A DNA stretch of 64,000 bases from Acipenser ruthenus (GCF_902713425.1 NC_081211.1:17485936-17549935), one strand, 5' to 3'. Positions 1 through 9,472 are shown, counted from the first letter of the stretch. Made by a program: numbers and translations. Notes: generated by a model from the sequence alone, not told the origin.

Positions 1-2650
1 CGGGTGAGTATTACCATCTTTTTTGGGACACGCTAAAAGTCCATTTAGCGGAGGTCTACAGAGCGGTCTACAGGGAGAAGCGGTTGGGCCCTTCTATGCG
101 GGAGAGTGTAATTACTCTCCTTCATAAGAAAGGGGAAGTTAAAGATCTACGGAATTGGCGCCCAATCAGCCTCCTTTGCGTGGATTACAAGATACTAGCC
201 AAAGCTCTGATGCTCCGGCTACAAGTACACCTCCCTTTGGTCATTGGCCCCGACCAGGCTTGTGGCGTCCCAGGGAGGTCCATCACGGATATTTTAATGT
301 TAACAAGGGACATTCTGGCTTATTCTAGAGAACGGAACCATCCCCTCTGCCTGTTCAACCTTGACCAGGAGAAGGCGTTCGATAGGGTAAGCCATGAATA
401 TATGTACAAAGTGATGGACCAGATGAAATTCGCTCCTGGACTTAGGGAGTGGGTTAAAACCATCTATACAAACATTAGTACCCGAGTCTTGGTGAACAGG
501 CACCTGACTGGTAAAATATCTATCCAGTCAGGGGTCAGACAGGGTTGCCCACTATCCCCACTGCTATATGTCGTGTGCATTGAACCCCTCCTGCAGGCAA
601 TTCGTAGGGATACCAATATAACTGGTTTCCAGCTGCCTGGATCCAACGGGGTCCAGGTCAAAACAACAGCATATATGGACGATGTGTCACTCATTTGCAC
701 CAACACATCGTCGGTACCTCGGATTAGTAATATCCTTGAGAAGTACTGCACGGCGACCGGGGCAGTGATTAATAAGTCCAAGAGCGAAGTCTACGTGTCT
801 AAAAATTGGCAGGTAGATAGGGAACTGTCGGACATGTACCCTGTCAAAAAGGACAAAATCAAGATTCTGGGCCTCATTTTCGAGAACAATAGCTCGGGGG
901 CCCAGAGCTGGACGGCGGCCATTAACCAGGTCCGTAAAAAGATTGGCGGATGGAGCACAAGATCCTTAACAATGACGGGTAGAGTATTAATAACCAAGTC
1001 TATACTGTTCCCCATCCTCTCTTATGTAGGAAAAATCTTTCCCCCAGACAGGACCACCAAAAAAGTGGTGGACCGCATTATCCACCGCTTTATCTGGGGC
1101 AGCAAGATGGAGAGGGTAAAGCGAGCCACTCTGAGTAAAGCCGACAAGAAGGGAGGTAAGGGGGTCCCGGACGTTGTGCAGCTCACCCGAGTGCAGGGGC
1201 TCACGCAAACTATCAAGAACATCCAGGCCCTGGACAGGAAGGTATGTTACATGAATCGTTTCTATTTTGCCACCTGTCTCAGGGCCTTGGGCCTCTGCAC
1301 TATTGATAACACCGTGCCGTACTCCTGGGACCCCCCATTGTATTATAGAACCTTAAGGGACACTATATATAAATTGGGCTTAGATAAAGCAAAATTGGCC
1401 TCCTGGGAATACAAGGCTGTAACTAAATATCTTGCCGGTTCCCAGGAAATTGAAAAAGTAGCTACTTTCTCCCTCACCCAAAGCCAAAAAATCTGGGAGA
1501 ATGTGTCTCACAGCTGCCTCAGTAATGTCCAGAAGGATATAGCATGGAACACCGTCCACAGTGCACTCCCCACTCGAGCGTTCATGTTCAGGAGGGGACT
1601 AGCCCAAGTAGAAACATGCCCCTATGCAAAGTGCCGCAAGAGAGAAACACCAGCCCATATCTTCTGGGAGTGTGATGTGGCTGGCAGTGTCTGGCTCTCT
1701 GTCTCTGTCTTCCTAAACAGGTTTGCTGACACGGCCAAGATGACCGCTGAGACTGTGCTCTATGGGCCTGCGGGAGGAATCACTACCAGCACAGCTAAGT
1801 GCGTTTGGCGTGTCATCAATGTTGTCAAGCAGATCCTGTGGGAAGGCCGTAACGTCTGTGTCTATCACAAGCAGGAGCTAGACACTATCACCACGACCAG
1901 AAGGGCACAAACTCTTATCAAGGACTTTGTAATTCTGGACATCCGGACCCTCGGGAAGGACAAGGCCTGCGCGGAGTGGAGGATCGCCGGACTTCAGGAC
2001 GTGAAGATGGAATAAAGGAAAAAACTGGAACCGCTAGCTCCTAGGAGCGGGACTACGGGGCACCGCTAAGCCTTTTATTTATTTTGTCATGCCAGCATTC
2101 CGCCCTTTTTAGCTGGCATGACCGTTTTTCAACGGTGCCCTGGTTTTATGTAGTCTTTTTGTTTCAGTTTTATGGACCTTTGATTTAATTTGAATGTTTT
2201 ATTTGATTTTGTTTTGTTTTGTTTTATGTATCTTTAAGATTTTTAATGTAAACTATTAAAAGTTACATTTTAAGTGTTTTAAAATTTTAGAATTTTAACT
2301 CACTGTTTATACACTGTCCCTTTTCCCCTGTCCCTGTTTTAGATCTAGGTTTATGTTCACTTTTTTAGAGAGCACTCCCCGGCCCTCACAAGCACTGGTT
2401 TTTTATAGATGGTTCTTTTTTTCCAGTCACTTTTAAAACAGCACAGGTTTTTTTCATGTTGATTTTAATCTGTGTCTGTTTTAACCATGTACAAAGCACA
2501 ATTGTCTTGGTGTTTTTAAATGTATTTTAAATGCTTTTAAAACAAAATGTATGTCTGTATGCATGAATGTCATCTTTAAAAGAAATGTAAAATGAATGAA
2601 AAAACGAATGGGTGTAAATGTAAAAAATGTAAAATCTCAATAAAAGAGTA
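1..2650 (+). mobile_element. LINE copy A, U5-targeted Tx1-like family (cut by window edge)
   Basis: The 3' part of a non-LTR retrotransposon, entering the window inside the reverse transcriptase of ORF2. It runs through the ORF2 stop and a 3' UTR of about 635 bp that ends with AATAAAAGAGTA. It is almost identical to copies B-G. The 3' UTR carries the paired hairpin region described at 9515-9597. There is no poly(A) tail; the copy is followed directly by the 3' half of a U5 snRNA gene at 2651. Whether the copy is complete upstream cannot be seen. Confidence 0.95.
3..2015 (+). CDS. ORF2 (reverse transcriptase) of LINE copy A, 3' part
   Basis: An open frame from the window edge that matches the 1147-residue ORF2 of copy B from about residue 475 to the end. 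It carries RT motif A (LDQEKAFD), the QGCPLSP block, the catalytic YMDD and the C-terminal C-x4-C-x7-H-x4-C finger. No break is visible in this part. The protein would nick the target and copy the LINE RNA into it (target-primed reverse transcription). The first in-frame ATG inside the window (84) is internal and not a real start. Confidence 0.93.
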   Translation, partial: GEYYHLFWDTLKVHLAEVYRAVYREKRLGPSMRESVITLLHKKGEVKDLRNWRPISLLCVDYKILAKALMLRLQVHLPLVIGPDQACGVPGRSITDILMLTRDILAYSRERNHPLCLFNLDQEKAFDRVSHEYMYKVMDQMKFAPGLREWVKTIYTNISTRVLVNRHLTGKISIQSGVRQGCPLSPLLYVVCIEPLLQAIRRDTNITGFQLPGSNGVQVKTTAYMDDVSLICTNTSSVPRISNILEKYCTATGAVINKSKSEVYVSKNWQVDRELSDMYPVKKDKIKILGLIFENNSSGAQSWTAAINQVRKKIGGWSTRSLTMTGRVLITKSILFPILSYVGKIFPPDRTTKKVVDRIIHRFIWGSKMERVKRATLSKADKKGGKGVPDVVQLTRVQGLTQTIKNIQALDRKVCYMNRFYFATCLRALGLCTIDNTVPYSWDPPLYYRTLRDTIYKLGLDKAKLASWEYKAVTKYLAGSQEIEKVATFSLTQSQKIWENVSHSCLSNVQKDIAWNTVHSALPTRAFMFRRGLAQVETCPYAKCRKRETPAHIFWECDVAGSVWLSVSVFLNRFADTAKMTAETVLYGPAGGITTSTAKCVWRVINVVKQILWEGRNVCVYHKQELDTITTTRRAQTLIKDFVILDIRTLGKDKACAEWRIAGLQDVKME

Positions 2651-2750
2651 TTTTACTAAAGATTTCCGTGGAGAGGAACATTTATGAGTTTCAACTAATT
2701 TTTTGATGCCCTGCTTTGGCGGGGCTTCCTTGTGTTGTAAAATAATAGAA
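2651..2750 (+). pseudogene. U5 snRNA gene, 3' half (site 1)
   Basis: From TTTTACTAAAGATTTCCG onward this matches vertebrate U5 snRNA as I remember it: the second half of loop I, the strand AAAGATTT (2658-2665) that closes the loop-I stem, GTGGAGAGGAAC, an Sm site AATTTTTTG (2697-2705) and a 3' hairpin GCCCTGC/GCGGGGC with a TTTG loop. The mature end would lie near 2728. GTTGTAAAATAATAGAA (2734-2750) fits the snRNA 3' box that directs 3'-end formation. The 5' half and promoter are absent because LINE copy A sits in loop I. About 130 bp of flank (2751-2886), shared by all sites, follows. Confidence 0.9.
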
Positions 2751-2886
2751 TTGCAGTGTGTAGTGTTGGTATGATAAATGGGCGTGCTATTCAAAGTAAC
2801 ATTTGTTACAGACTGCAGTCTTCTTGATCACACTAAGAAAGTGGGTGTCTTAGTTGTGTATGTATAGTAGAACCGGTTGTACTATA

Positions 2887-3348
2887 CACCGCTAAGCCTT
2901 TTATTTATTTTGTCATGCCAGCATTCCGCCCCTTTTAGCTGGCATGACCGTTTTTGAACGGTGCCCTGGTTTTATGTAGTCTTTTTGTTTCAGTTTTATG
3001 GACTCTCTTGTTTTTGATTTATTTTGAATGTTTTATTTGGTTTTGTTTTGTATTTACGTATCTAAAAGATTTTTAATGTCAACTATTAAAAGTTACATTT
3101 TAAGTGTTTTAAAATTTTAGAATTTTAACTCACTGTTTTATACACTGTCCCTTTTCCCCTGTCCCTGTTTTAGATCTATAGTTTTATGTTCACTTTTGAA
3201 CTTTTTTAGAGAGCACTCCCCGGCCCTCACAAGCACTGGTTTTTTATAGATGGTTCTTTTTTTCCAGTCACTTTTAAAGCAGCACAGGTTTTTTTCATGT
3301 CGATTTTAATCTGTGTCTGTTTTAACCATGTATAAAGCACAGTTGTCT
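2887..3348 (+). mobile_element. LINE 3' UTR fragment between sites 1 and B
   Basis: A second, 5'-truncated 3' UTR of the same LINE family. It starts at CACCGCTAAGCC, the base of the conserved 3' UTR stem, and breaks off at AGTTGTCTT. Sister fragments (10345, 18976, 28309, 43469) continue past this point to the LINE 3' end. The U5 5' half and LINE copy B begin immediately after the break. A few bases (CTATA) at the left junction belong neither to the U5 flank nor clearly to the LINE. Confidence 0.85.
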
Positions 3349-3351
3349 TCA

Positions 3352-3387
3352 GGTCTCTGGTTTCTCTTCAGTTCGAATAAATCTTTC
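3352..3387 (+). pseudogene. U5 snRNA, 5' half (stops inside loop I)
   Basis: CTCTGGTTTCTCTTCAG, then TTCG, then AATAAATCTTTC matches the 5' end of vertebrate U5 snRNA with only about two differences over 33 nt. AAATCTTT (3379-3386) is the partner of AAAGATTT in the U5 3' halves. The match ends at TTTC, exactly where loop I (GCCUUUUAC) begins, and the 5' UTR of LINE copy B follows. The sequence upstream is LINE 3' UTR, so no U5 promoter (PSE/DSE) is present. It could be the upstream half of an interrupted gene that lost its promoter by rearrangement, or a U5-derived head carried on the LINE transcript. Confidence 0.85.
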
Positions 3388-3610
3388 TAAGACTAAGGCT
3401 TAGAGGGTAGTGGCATTGCCCGCTCCCTCCGAGGGTCTGTGAGAGGTTTGTTCGGGTGAGGAGGAACAGAATTTTTTTTATTTTTGACTGGCTTTCTTCA
3501 GCTCGGCAACTTTTTGGAAGACTAATGCTCAGTCTGGTTTTGGCTTGCCCAATCCAGGCCGAGGGTCTTTCAAGATTTTGTTGACTGTTGAGAGCAGTTT
3601 TTTCTTTTTC
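3352..3610 (+). repeat. Two imperfect ~130-bp repeats at the LINE 5' end
   Basis: Three landmarks recur about 130 bp apart: CTGGTTTCTCTTCAG at 3357 with CTGGCTTTCTTCAG at 3488; AAGACTAA at 3389 and 3518; CCGAGGGTCT at 3429 and 3559. The second unit therefore also begins with a worn U5-5'-like stretch. Tandem 5' UTR units often carry promoter function in LINEs, but that role is inferred here. Only copy B preserves this region, so it cannot be compared with other copies in the window. Confidence 0.6.
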
Positions 3611-4076
3611 AGGCGGTTCCAGTTTTTTTCTTTTTCAGGCTTTCCAGACGTTCCTGGAGTTAGAGAGAAGGAGGACCTACCATCCAGACGACCTTTGAGG
3701 ACCCTTTGATGACCTAGACGACCTCATCCCCAGCCCTTGATTGTAATCGAGATCCAGACCGAGAGAGCAGCAGGCGCCCAGCAGAGGGCGCCATCTGGGA
3801 GGAGCAGAGGGCGGCCCCGGACCCCGAGGAGGCGTCACAGCCACGATTCTTCCTACGTGGTCTCGGTGCCAAGCAGCGCCCCCTACTCCGCCAGGGAAGG
3901 ACACCGTTCACCTGGGGAGGGGGTCCCTCTTGCGAGGCGACCATCTCCTCAGGGACTAAAGTAATAGTTCCTTCAACTGCCCAGATTTGCTGCTTACGTT
4001 GTTTCTTTTCCGTAGAGAGAGACAACCCGGACGTCCAGAGGCTTCTCCCACCCCAATCGGAGGAGCCAGCTGAAGG

Positions 4077-6023
4077 ATGGCGTTCCGGCCAACCCAGGAG
4101 ACTAGGAGGCACAATGCGGTGCGCTTCACAAGGACCCAGCAAGAGGAAACGGAACCAGGACTGACGAGACTGGAGTTCAGCCGGACCATTCTTCAGAGGG
4201 GTATGGGTTTTTCCCCTTCTGACTTGAATTGTTTGGTGAAATTGCCAGGGCTTAAGGAAGTGTTTGAGGTCAGTTTTAGGAACCCCCAAAAGTTACAAGA
4301 AATGTGGTCCTTTTGGGGGGAGAATAAATATCTCGCTCCATACAAAGAATTTTGTGTGGATGCACTGACAGACAGAGAAATGAAAGTTGTTACTGTCCAA
4401 TTTTTCAATGAGGCTGTTAGCGACTATGATATTACAACATGGCTTAACCGCTATGGGAGGGTGTCATCAGAAGGGAGGAAAATTACAGATGAAGATGGGG
4501 TTTGGACAGGAGCCAGAAAGTGGCTGGTACGCCTTAATGTTGATCCATCGGGCATTGGAGGCGTCCGCCACATTCCAAACTCCATAGTGTTAGGGCCCAA
4601 CAGAGGGCTGGTATTCTATAATGGGATGCCAAAACTCTGCAGGAAATGTGGGGAATTAGGACACCTGGCGGCCGCATGTACTGTAGTCAAGTGCAGGAAC
4701 TGCGGCGCCCCCCACGAGACCAGCCACTGCAGAGAAGAGAGGCAGTGCAATTTGTGTGGAAAGAAGGGGCACCTGTTTAAGGACTGCCCCTCTTCCTATG
4801 CCAACATGGCCAGAGCCAGCAAGGCAAATACGAACAAGCCTAGGCCTGAGCAGGAAGAGGGAGCAAGTAACAAAGATCAGTCCACATCACCACCAACAGT
4901 ATCCAAGACCCAGACTCCAGCACCACCATCATCACCAGCACCCCCCTCACCCCCCCGCCCCCGAGACATGTCCCGTTTTACGAGGACCCCTTCCCCCAGC
5001 CCAGAGAGAGAGTACAACAGCTACTCCACTAGCTCCTCCAGTAGCTCCTCTGATGCAGAACACGAGGCAGGGAGGGAGCCCGGACCCAGCAGCGGCCCCC
5101 CCCTGAGTAGGGCCCTCTCAGCGCCAGCACTCCCCCTCGGCTCTCGTTATGACGCCATAAGGATTGAGTCCGTGGGGGAGGAAAGCGAAAGCGACAGTGA
5201 AAGTGAGAGTGAGAAGGAGGGGAAGGGAGTGAAGAACCAGCAGAGGGTGGGGAAAAGAAAGGGTAGAGACGAGGGGGGGAAAAGAAAGAAGATCAGGATC
5301 AAAGACAGCAAGTTGCAGGTGGCCCCCATAGATCCAAAACCAGCTAATGTCCACACAAAGTCCCCAGTCTTGCCCTCGCAGGCAGAGACGGAGGCGAGTG
5401 GGACGGCTACACTGCCGCCTAGTGGGCAGGTAGCAGCCAGCCAGGGCATCCCCAGCCAGCCTTCCCAGTCGTTGGCACAAACCCTAGCACACCTCGCAGA
5501 AGAGGTGTTCACTAATGCACCGAGGGAGAGGTCGGGGTCAACACCTTCCCTGACCAGCAGTACCTCGGTAGCAATGACCCTCTTCAAGCGAAGGGCCTCC
5601 CTTCAAAGCATCCTTGACCCCCTCCCTTGTATGGGCAAAACCAGGGGCCCCCTAGAGGTCCTCCTAGATACAGCACTGGAGGACATGGGAATACCCCTGG
5701 ACGCGGTAAGCCAGAAGTCTGCTAACAGCTCCAATTCAACAGACGGTAACAGCCAAAGAATGCTGTCTGTCATAACCCCCCCCCAGGACAAAGCTGACCC
5801 ACACGTTCCGAGGGGCCCTGAGCAAGTTCCACCAGACTTACCTTGTGGGGAGTTGAATAGCCCCAACAACTCCACGTACTGTGCATATAAAGACGGTGCC
5901 TTCTTGGACGAGGCAGCAGTGAGTACCTTCTCAGGGGTGATGGGAGTTGCAAATAAGCCCAAGCCCCCTCGAAGCAAGCGTAGAGCTAAGAGTAGGAAGA
6001 GTGTCCCGACCTCCCAATCATAG
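4077..6023 (+). CDS. LINE ORF1 protein, triple CCHC zinc-knuckle RNA-binding protein (copy B)
   Basis: A 648-residue open frame. Residues 1-185 resemble the RNA-binding N-terminal part of Tx1-type ORF1 and ZCCHC3-like proteins (resemblance judged by eye). Three zinc knuckles follow: C188-C191-H196-C201, C206-C209-H213-C218 and C224-C227-H232-C237. From about residue 250 the protein is low-complexity: a Pro/Ser tract, an acidic Ser-Glu run near 370, then Lys/Arg-rich stretches. It probably coats the LINE RNA to form the transposition particle. The stop (6021-6023) lies 5 nt before the ORF2 ATG, which suggests re-initiation. A C9 tract near 5775 is a slippage site; copy D carries one extra C there. 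Confidence 0.9.
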   Translation: MAFRPTQETRRHNAVRFTRTQQEETEPGLTRLEFSRTILQRGMGFSPSDLNCLVKLPGLKEVFEVSFRNPQKLQEMWSFWGENKYLAPYKEFCVDALTDREMKVVTVQFFNEAVSDYDITTWLNRYGRVSSEGRKITDEDGVWTGARKWLVRLNVDPSGIGGVRHIPNSIVLGPNRGLVFYNGMPKLCRKCGELGHLAAACTVVKCRNCGAPHETSHCREERQCNLCGKKGHLFKDCPSSYANMARASKANTNKPRPEQEEGASNKDQSTSPPTVSKTQTPAPPSSPAPPSPPRPRDMSRFTRTPSPSPEREYNSYSTSSSSSSSDAEHEAGREPGPSSGPPLSRALSAPALPLGSRYDAIRIESVGEESESDSESESEKEGKGVKNQQRVGKRKGRDEGGKRKKIRIKDSKLQVAPIDPKPANVHTKSPVLPSQAETEASGTATLPPSGQVAASQGIPSQPSQSLAQTLAHLAEEVFTNAPRERSGSTPSLTSSTSVAMTLFKRRASLQSILDPLPCMGKTRGPLEVLLDTALEDMGIPLDAVSQKSANSSNSTDGNSQRMLSVITPPQDKADPHVPRGPEQVPPDLPCGELNSPNNSTYCAYKDGAFLDEAAVSTFSGVMGVANKPKPPRSKRRAKSRKSVPTSQS

Positions 6024-6028
6024 TCGCT

Positions 6029-9000
6029 ATGGGGTGGACGCAGCGACTCCTTTTCTTGTTAGCTACCCTGATGGCCCTGATATGTGTGTCTGTTAATGTC
6101 AGGAGCATCAGGGAGACACAAAAAAGATTTGATGTACTAAACTATCTAGCTAACTTGAAAGCAGATCTCATCTTTCTGCAGGAGTGTGGTATTTCGTCGA
6201 GCCATGATTATAGGGACCTGAAGGAGAGTTGGACCCTGGGGGACTCCTTCTGGTCGGGCTCCAACATAGCCAGAGCCGACGGAGTAGGTATCCTGTTTAA
6301 AAACCCATTTATTACCTCCCGCAGCAGCAGGGAGGTAGAACCTGGTAGAATTCTGAGCGTGGATGTGACATACAACAACACTCCCCTCAGACTGGTCAAT
6401 GTCTACGCACCCACTAACCAAAACGAAAGAGTTCAATTTTTTCCACAGCTGCGTCCACTCCTGCTGGGGAACGTACCCGTCATCGTGTCAGGTGACTTCA
6501 ATTGTGCTCTGAGGGACGTAGACCGGAGCAGGCCACGCAACGACCGCTCTAGTAGAGTTTTGTCCTCCGTAATATCTGATTTCTCCCTGTGTGATGCAGG
6601 TAAGGACCTGGTGCCTCCCTTTACCTGGGTGAGCTCATCTGGGACCTCCTTCTCCCGTATAGATCTCGTCCTGCATACCAGCTCCCTTACGAAGACGGCA
6701 GTAGACACCCAGGCCGTCTTCTTCTCTGACCATAGGCTCCTGCAGGTAACATTGCAGGTCCCTCAGACCTCCCAGATGGGGTCAGGGGTCTGGAAATTAA
6801 ACACCTCCTTACTCGATGACCCCTCCATAGCTGCAGCCTATAAGAGCAGGCTTGTTGAGTGGACCACTTTGCGTGACCTATTCAACTCCCCTATAGAGTG
6901 GTGGGAGATGGTCAAAATGAGAACTAAGGGTTATTTCATAGCAGCAGGCAAGAGGAAAGCAAAAGAAAGGAGGGCCAAATATAAATACCTGAATGCTGCC
7001 CTCCAGCGTCTGAGCCTGCTTCAGCTTCGGGGGTTCCCTGTAAGCGACGAGATAGCCCAGACCAAGCTAGATCTTTCAGTGCTTTGTAGGGAGGAACAAC
7101 GAAAGGTCATGCACAATGCAAAAGTGCAAAAAATGGAGGAAGACGAAAAGTGTACTCGCTTCTTCTTCCAGAAAACGAGGGAGAAGCGGCACTTGATGTC
7201 CTCCATGCTCGACAGCAGGGGGAGGATAGTAGAGGATAGTGAGGGAGTGAAAAAAGTGGTAGAGAACTTCTATAGGGACCTGTATAACATCAAAGCTACA
7301 GATGACACCCTGATAGAGTGGTTCCTAAGCCAGTTGGAGCCTGACTCAGTGCGGGACGACGAGGAGGAGGAGAAGGACCCAGAACTCACGCTGGAGGAGC
7401 TCACCCAGGCGGTTAAGACCATGAACACCGGTAAGACGCCAGGTCCAGATGGCATCCCGGGTGAGTATTACCATCTTTTTTGGGACACGCTAAAAGTCCA
7501 TTTAGCGGAGGTCTACAGAGCGGTCTACAGGGAGAAGCGGTTGGGCCCTTCTATGCGGGAGAGTGTAATTACTCTCCTTCATAAGAAAGGGGAAGTTAAA
7601 GATCTACGGAATTGGCGCCCGATCAGCCTCCTTTGCGTGGATTACAAGATACTAGCCAAAGCTCTGATGCTCCGGCTACAAGTACACCTCCCTTTGGTCA
7701 TTGGCCCTGACCAGGCTTGTGGCGTCCCAGGGAGGTCCATCACGGATATTTTAATGTTAACAAGGGACATTCTGGCTTATTCTAGAGAACGGAACCATCC
7801 CCTCTGCCTGTTCAACCTTGACCAGGAGAAGGCGTTCGATAGGGTAAGCCATGAATATATGTACAAAGTGATGGACCAGATGAAATTCGCTCCTGGACTT
7901 AGGGAGTGGGTTAAAACCATATATACAAACATTAGTACCCGAGTCTTGGTGAACAGGCACCTGACTGGTAAAATATCTATCCAGTCAGGGGTCAGACAGG
8001 GTTGCCCACTATCCCCACTGCTATATGTCGTGTGCATTGAACCCCTCCTGCAGGCAATTCGTAGGGATACCAATATAACTGGTTTCCAGCTGCCTGGATC
8101 CAACGGGGTCCAGGTCAAAACAACAGCATATATGGACGATGTGTCACTCATTTGCACCAACACATCGTCGGTACCTCGGATTAGTAATATCCTTGAGAAG
8201 TACTGCACGGCGACCGGGGCAGTGATTAATAAGTCCAAGAGCGAAGTCTACGTGTCTAAAAATTGGCAGGTAGATAGGGAACTGTCGGACATGTACCCTG
8301 TCAAAAAGGACAAAATCAAGATTCTGGGCCTCATTTTCGAGAACAATAGCTCGGGGGCCCAGAGCTGGACGGCGGCCATTAACCAGGTCCGTAAAAAGAT
8401 TGGCGGATGGAGCACAAGATCCTTAACAATGACGGGTAGAGTATTAATAACCAAGTCTATACTGTTCCCCATCCTCTCTTATGTAGGAAAAATCTTTCCC
8501 CCAGACAGGACCACCAAAAAAGTGGTGGACCGCATTATCCACCGCTTTATCTGGGGCAGCAAGATGGAGAGGGTAAAGCGAGCCACTCTGAGTAAAGCCG
8601 ACAAGAAGGGAGGTAAGGGGGTCCCGGACGTTGTGCAGCTCACCCGAGTGCAGGGGCTCACGCAAACTATCAAGAACATCCAGGCCCTGGACAGGAAGGT
8701 ATGTTACATGAATCGTTTCTATTTTGCCACCTGTCTCAGGGCCTTGGGCCTCTGCACTATTGATAACACCGTGCCGTACTCCTGGGACCCCCCATTGTAT
8801 TATAGAACCTTAAGGGACACTATATATAAATTGGGCTTAGATAAAGCAAAATTGGCCTCCTGGGAATACAAGGCTGTAACTAAATATCTTGCCGGTTCCC
8901 AGGAAATTGAAAAAGTAGCTACTTTCTCCCTCACCCAAAGCCAAAAAATCTGGGAGAATGTGTCTCACAGCTGCCTCAGTAATGTCCAGAAGGATATAGC

Positions 9001-9472
9001 ATGGAACACCGTCCACAGTGCACTCCCCACTCGAGCGTTCATGTTCAGGAGGGGACTAGCCCAAGTAGAAACATGCCCCTATGCAAAGTGCCGCAAGAGA
9101 GAAACACCAGCCCATATCTTCTGGGAGTGTGATGTGGCTGGCAGTGTCTGGCTCTCTGTCTCTGTCTTCCTAAACAGGTTTGCTGACACGGCCAAGATGA
9201 CCGCTGAGACTGTGCTCTATGGGCCTGCGGGAGGAATCACTACCAGCACAGCTAAGTGCGTTTGGCGTGTCATCAATGTTGTCAAGCAGATCCTGTGGGA
9301 AGGCCGTAACGTCTGTGTCTATCACAAGCAGGAGCTAGACACTATCACCACGACCAGAAGGGCACAAACTCTTATCAAGGACTTTGTAATTCTGGACATC
9401 CGGACCCTCGGGAAGGACAAGGCCTGCGCGGAGTGGAGGATCGCCGGACTTCAGGACGTGAAGATGGAATAA
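6029..9472 (+). CDS. LINE ORF2: APE endonuclease / reverse transcriptase (copy B)
   Basis: An 1147-residue open frame. The endonuclease (about 16-240) shows N23, E52, Y126, GDFN at 155-158, RID at 210-212 and SDH at 233-235, the usual APE active-site set. The RT begins near TGKTPGPDG (467-475), has motif A Asp598 in LDQEKAFD, a QGCPLSP block, and YMDD at 701-704 where most non-LTR RTs have YADD. A C-terminal finger C1016-C1021-H1029-C1034 follows. It should nick U5 loop I and prime reverse transcription there. The ATG at 6029 is chosen because it lies 5 nt after ORF1; Met15 (6071), just before the endonuclease, is an alternative. Confidence 0.93.
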   Translation: MGWTQRLLFLLATLMALICVSVNVRSIRETQKRFDVLNYLANLKADLIFLQECGISSSHDYRDLKESWTLGDSFWSGSNIARADGVGILFKNPFITSRSSREVEPGRILSVDVTYNNTPLRLVNVYAPTNQNERVQFFPQLRPLLLGNVPVIVSGDFNCALRDVDRSRPRNDRSSRVLSSVISDFSLCDAGKDLVPPFTWVSSSGTSFSRIDLVLHTSSLTKTAVDTQAVFFSDHRLLQVTLQVPQTSQMGSGVWKLNTSLLDDPSIAAAYKSRLVEWTTLRDLFNSPIEWWEMVKMRTKGYFIAAGKRKAKERRAKYKYLNAALQRLSLLQLRGFPVSDEIAQTKLDLSVLCREEQRKVMHNAKVQKMEEDEKCTRFFFQKTREKRHLMSSMLDSRGRIVEDSEGVKKVVENFYRDLYNIKATDDTLIEWFLSQLEPDSVRDDEEEEKDPELTLEELTQAVKTMNTGKTPGPDGIPGEYYHLFWDTLKVHLAEVYRAVYREKRLGPSMRESVITLLHKKGEVKDLRNWRPISLLCVDYKILAKALMLRLQVHLPLVIGPDQACGVPGRSITDILMLTRDILAYSRERNHPLCLFNLDQEKAFDRVSHEYMYKVMDQMKFAPGLREWVKTIYTNISTRVLVNRHLTGKISIQSGVRQGCPLSPLLYVVCIEPLLQAIRRDTNITGFQLPGSNGVQVKTTAYMDDVSLICTNTSSVPRISNILEKYCTATGAVINKSKSEVYVSKNWQVDRELSDMYPVKKDKIKILGLIFENNSSGAQSWTAAINQVRKKIGGWSTRSLTMTGRVLITKSILFPILSYVGKIFPPDRTTKKVVDRIIHRFIWGSKMERVKRATLSKADKKGGKGVPDVVQLTRVQGLTQTIKNIQALDRKVCYMNRFYFATCLRALGLCTIDNTVPYSWDPPLYYRTLRDTIYKLGLDKAKLASWEYKAVTKYLAGSQEIEKVATFSLTQSQKIWENVSHSCLSNVQKDIAWNTVHSALPTRAFMFRRGLAQVETCPYAKCRKRETPAHIFWECDVAGSVWLSVSVFLNRFADTAKMTAETVLYGPAGGITTSTAKCVWRVINVVKQILWEGRNVCVYHKQELDTITTTRRAQTLIKDFVILDIRTLGKDKACAEWRIAGLQDVKME

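Noticed and set aside
2651-2880. Reading the U5 halves as part of the LINE 3' UTR
   Set aside because: The segment has a complete U5 3' half with Sm site and 3' box, and the LINE ends before it in every case, including where only 10-16 nt of U5 remain between copies.
2887-3348. Calling the 3' UTR fragments a separate SINE family
   Set aside because: They have no head of their own and match the LINE 3' UTR end to end; truncation or recombination explains them.
5118-5587. Long minus-strand open frames opposite ORF1, rich in Leu/Ser
   Set aside because: They mirror the acidic and Ser-rich codons of ORF1 and recur only where ORF1 does.
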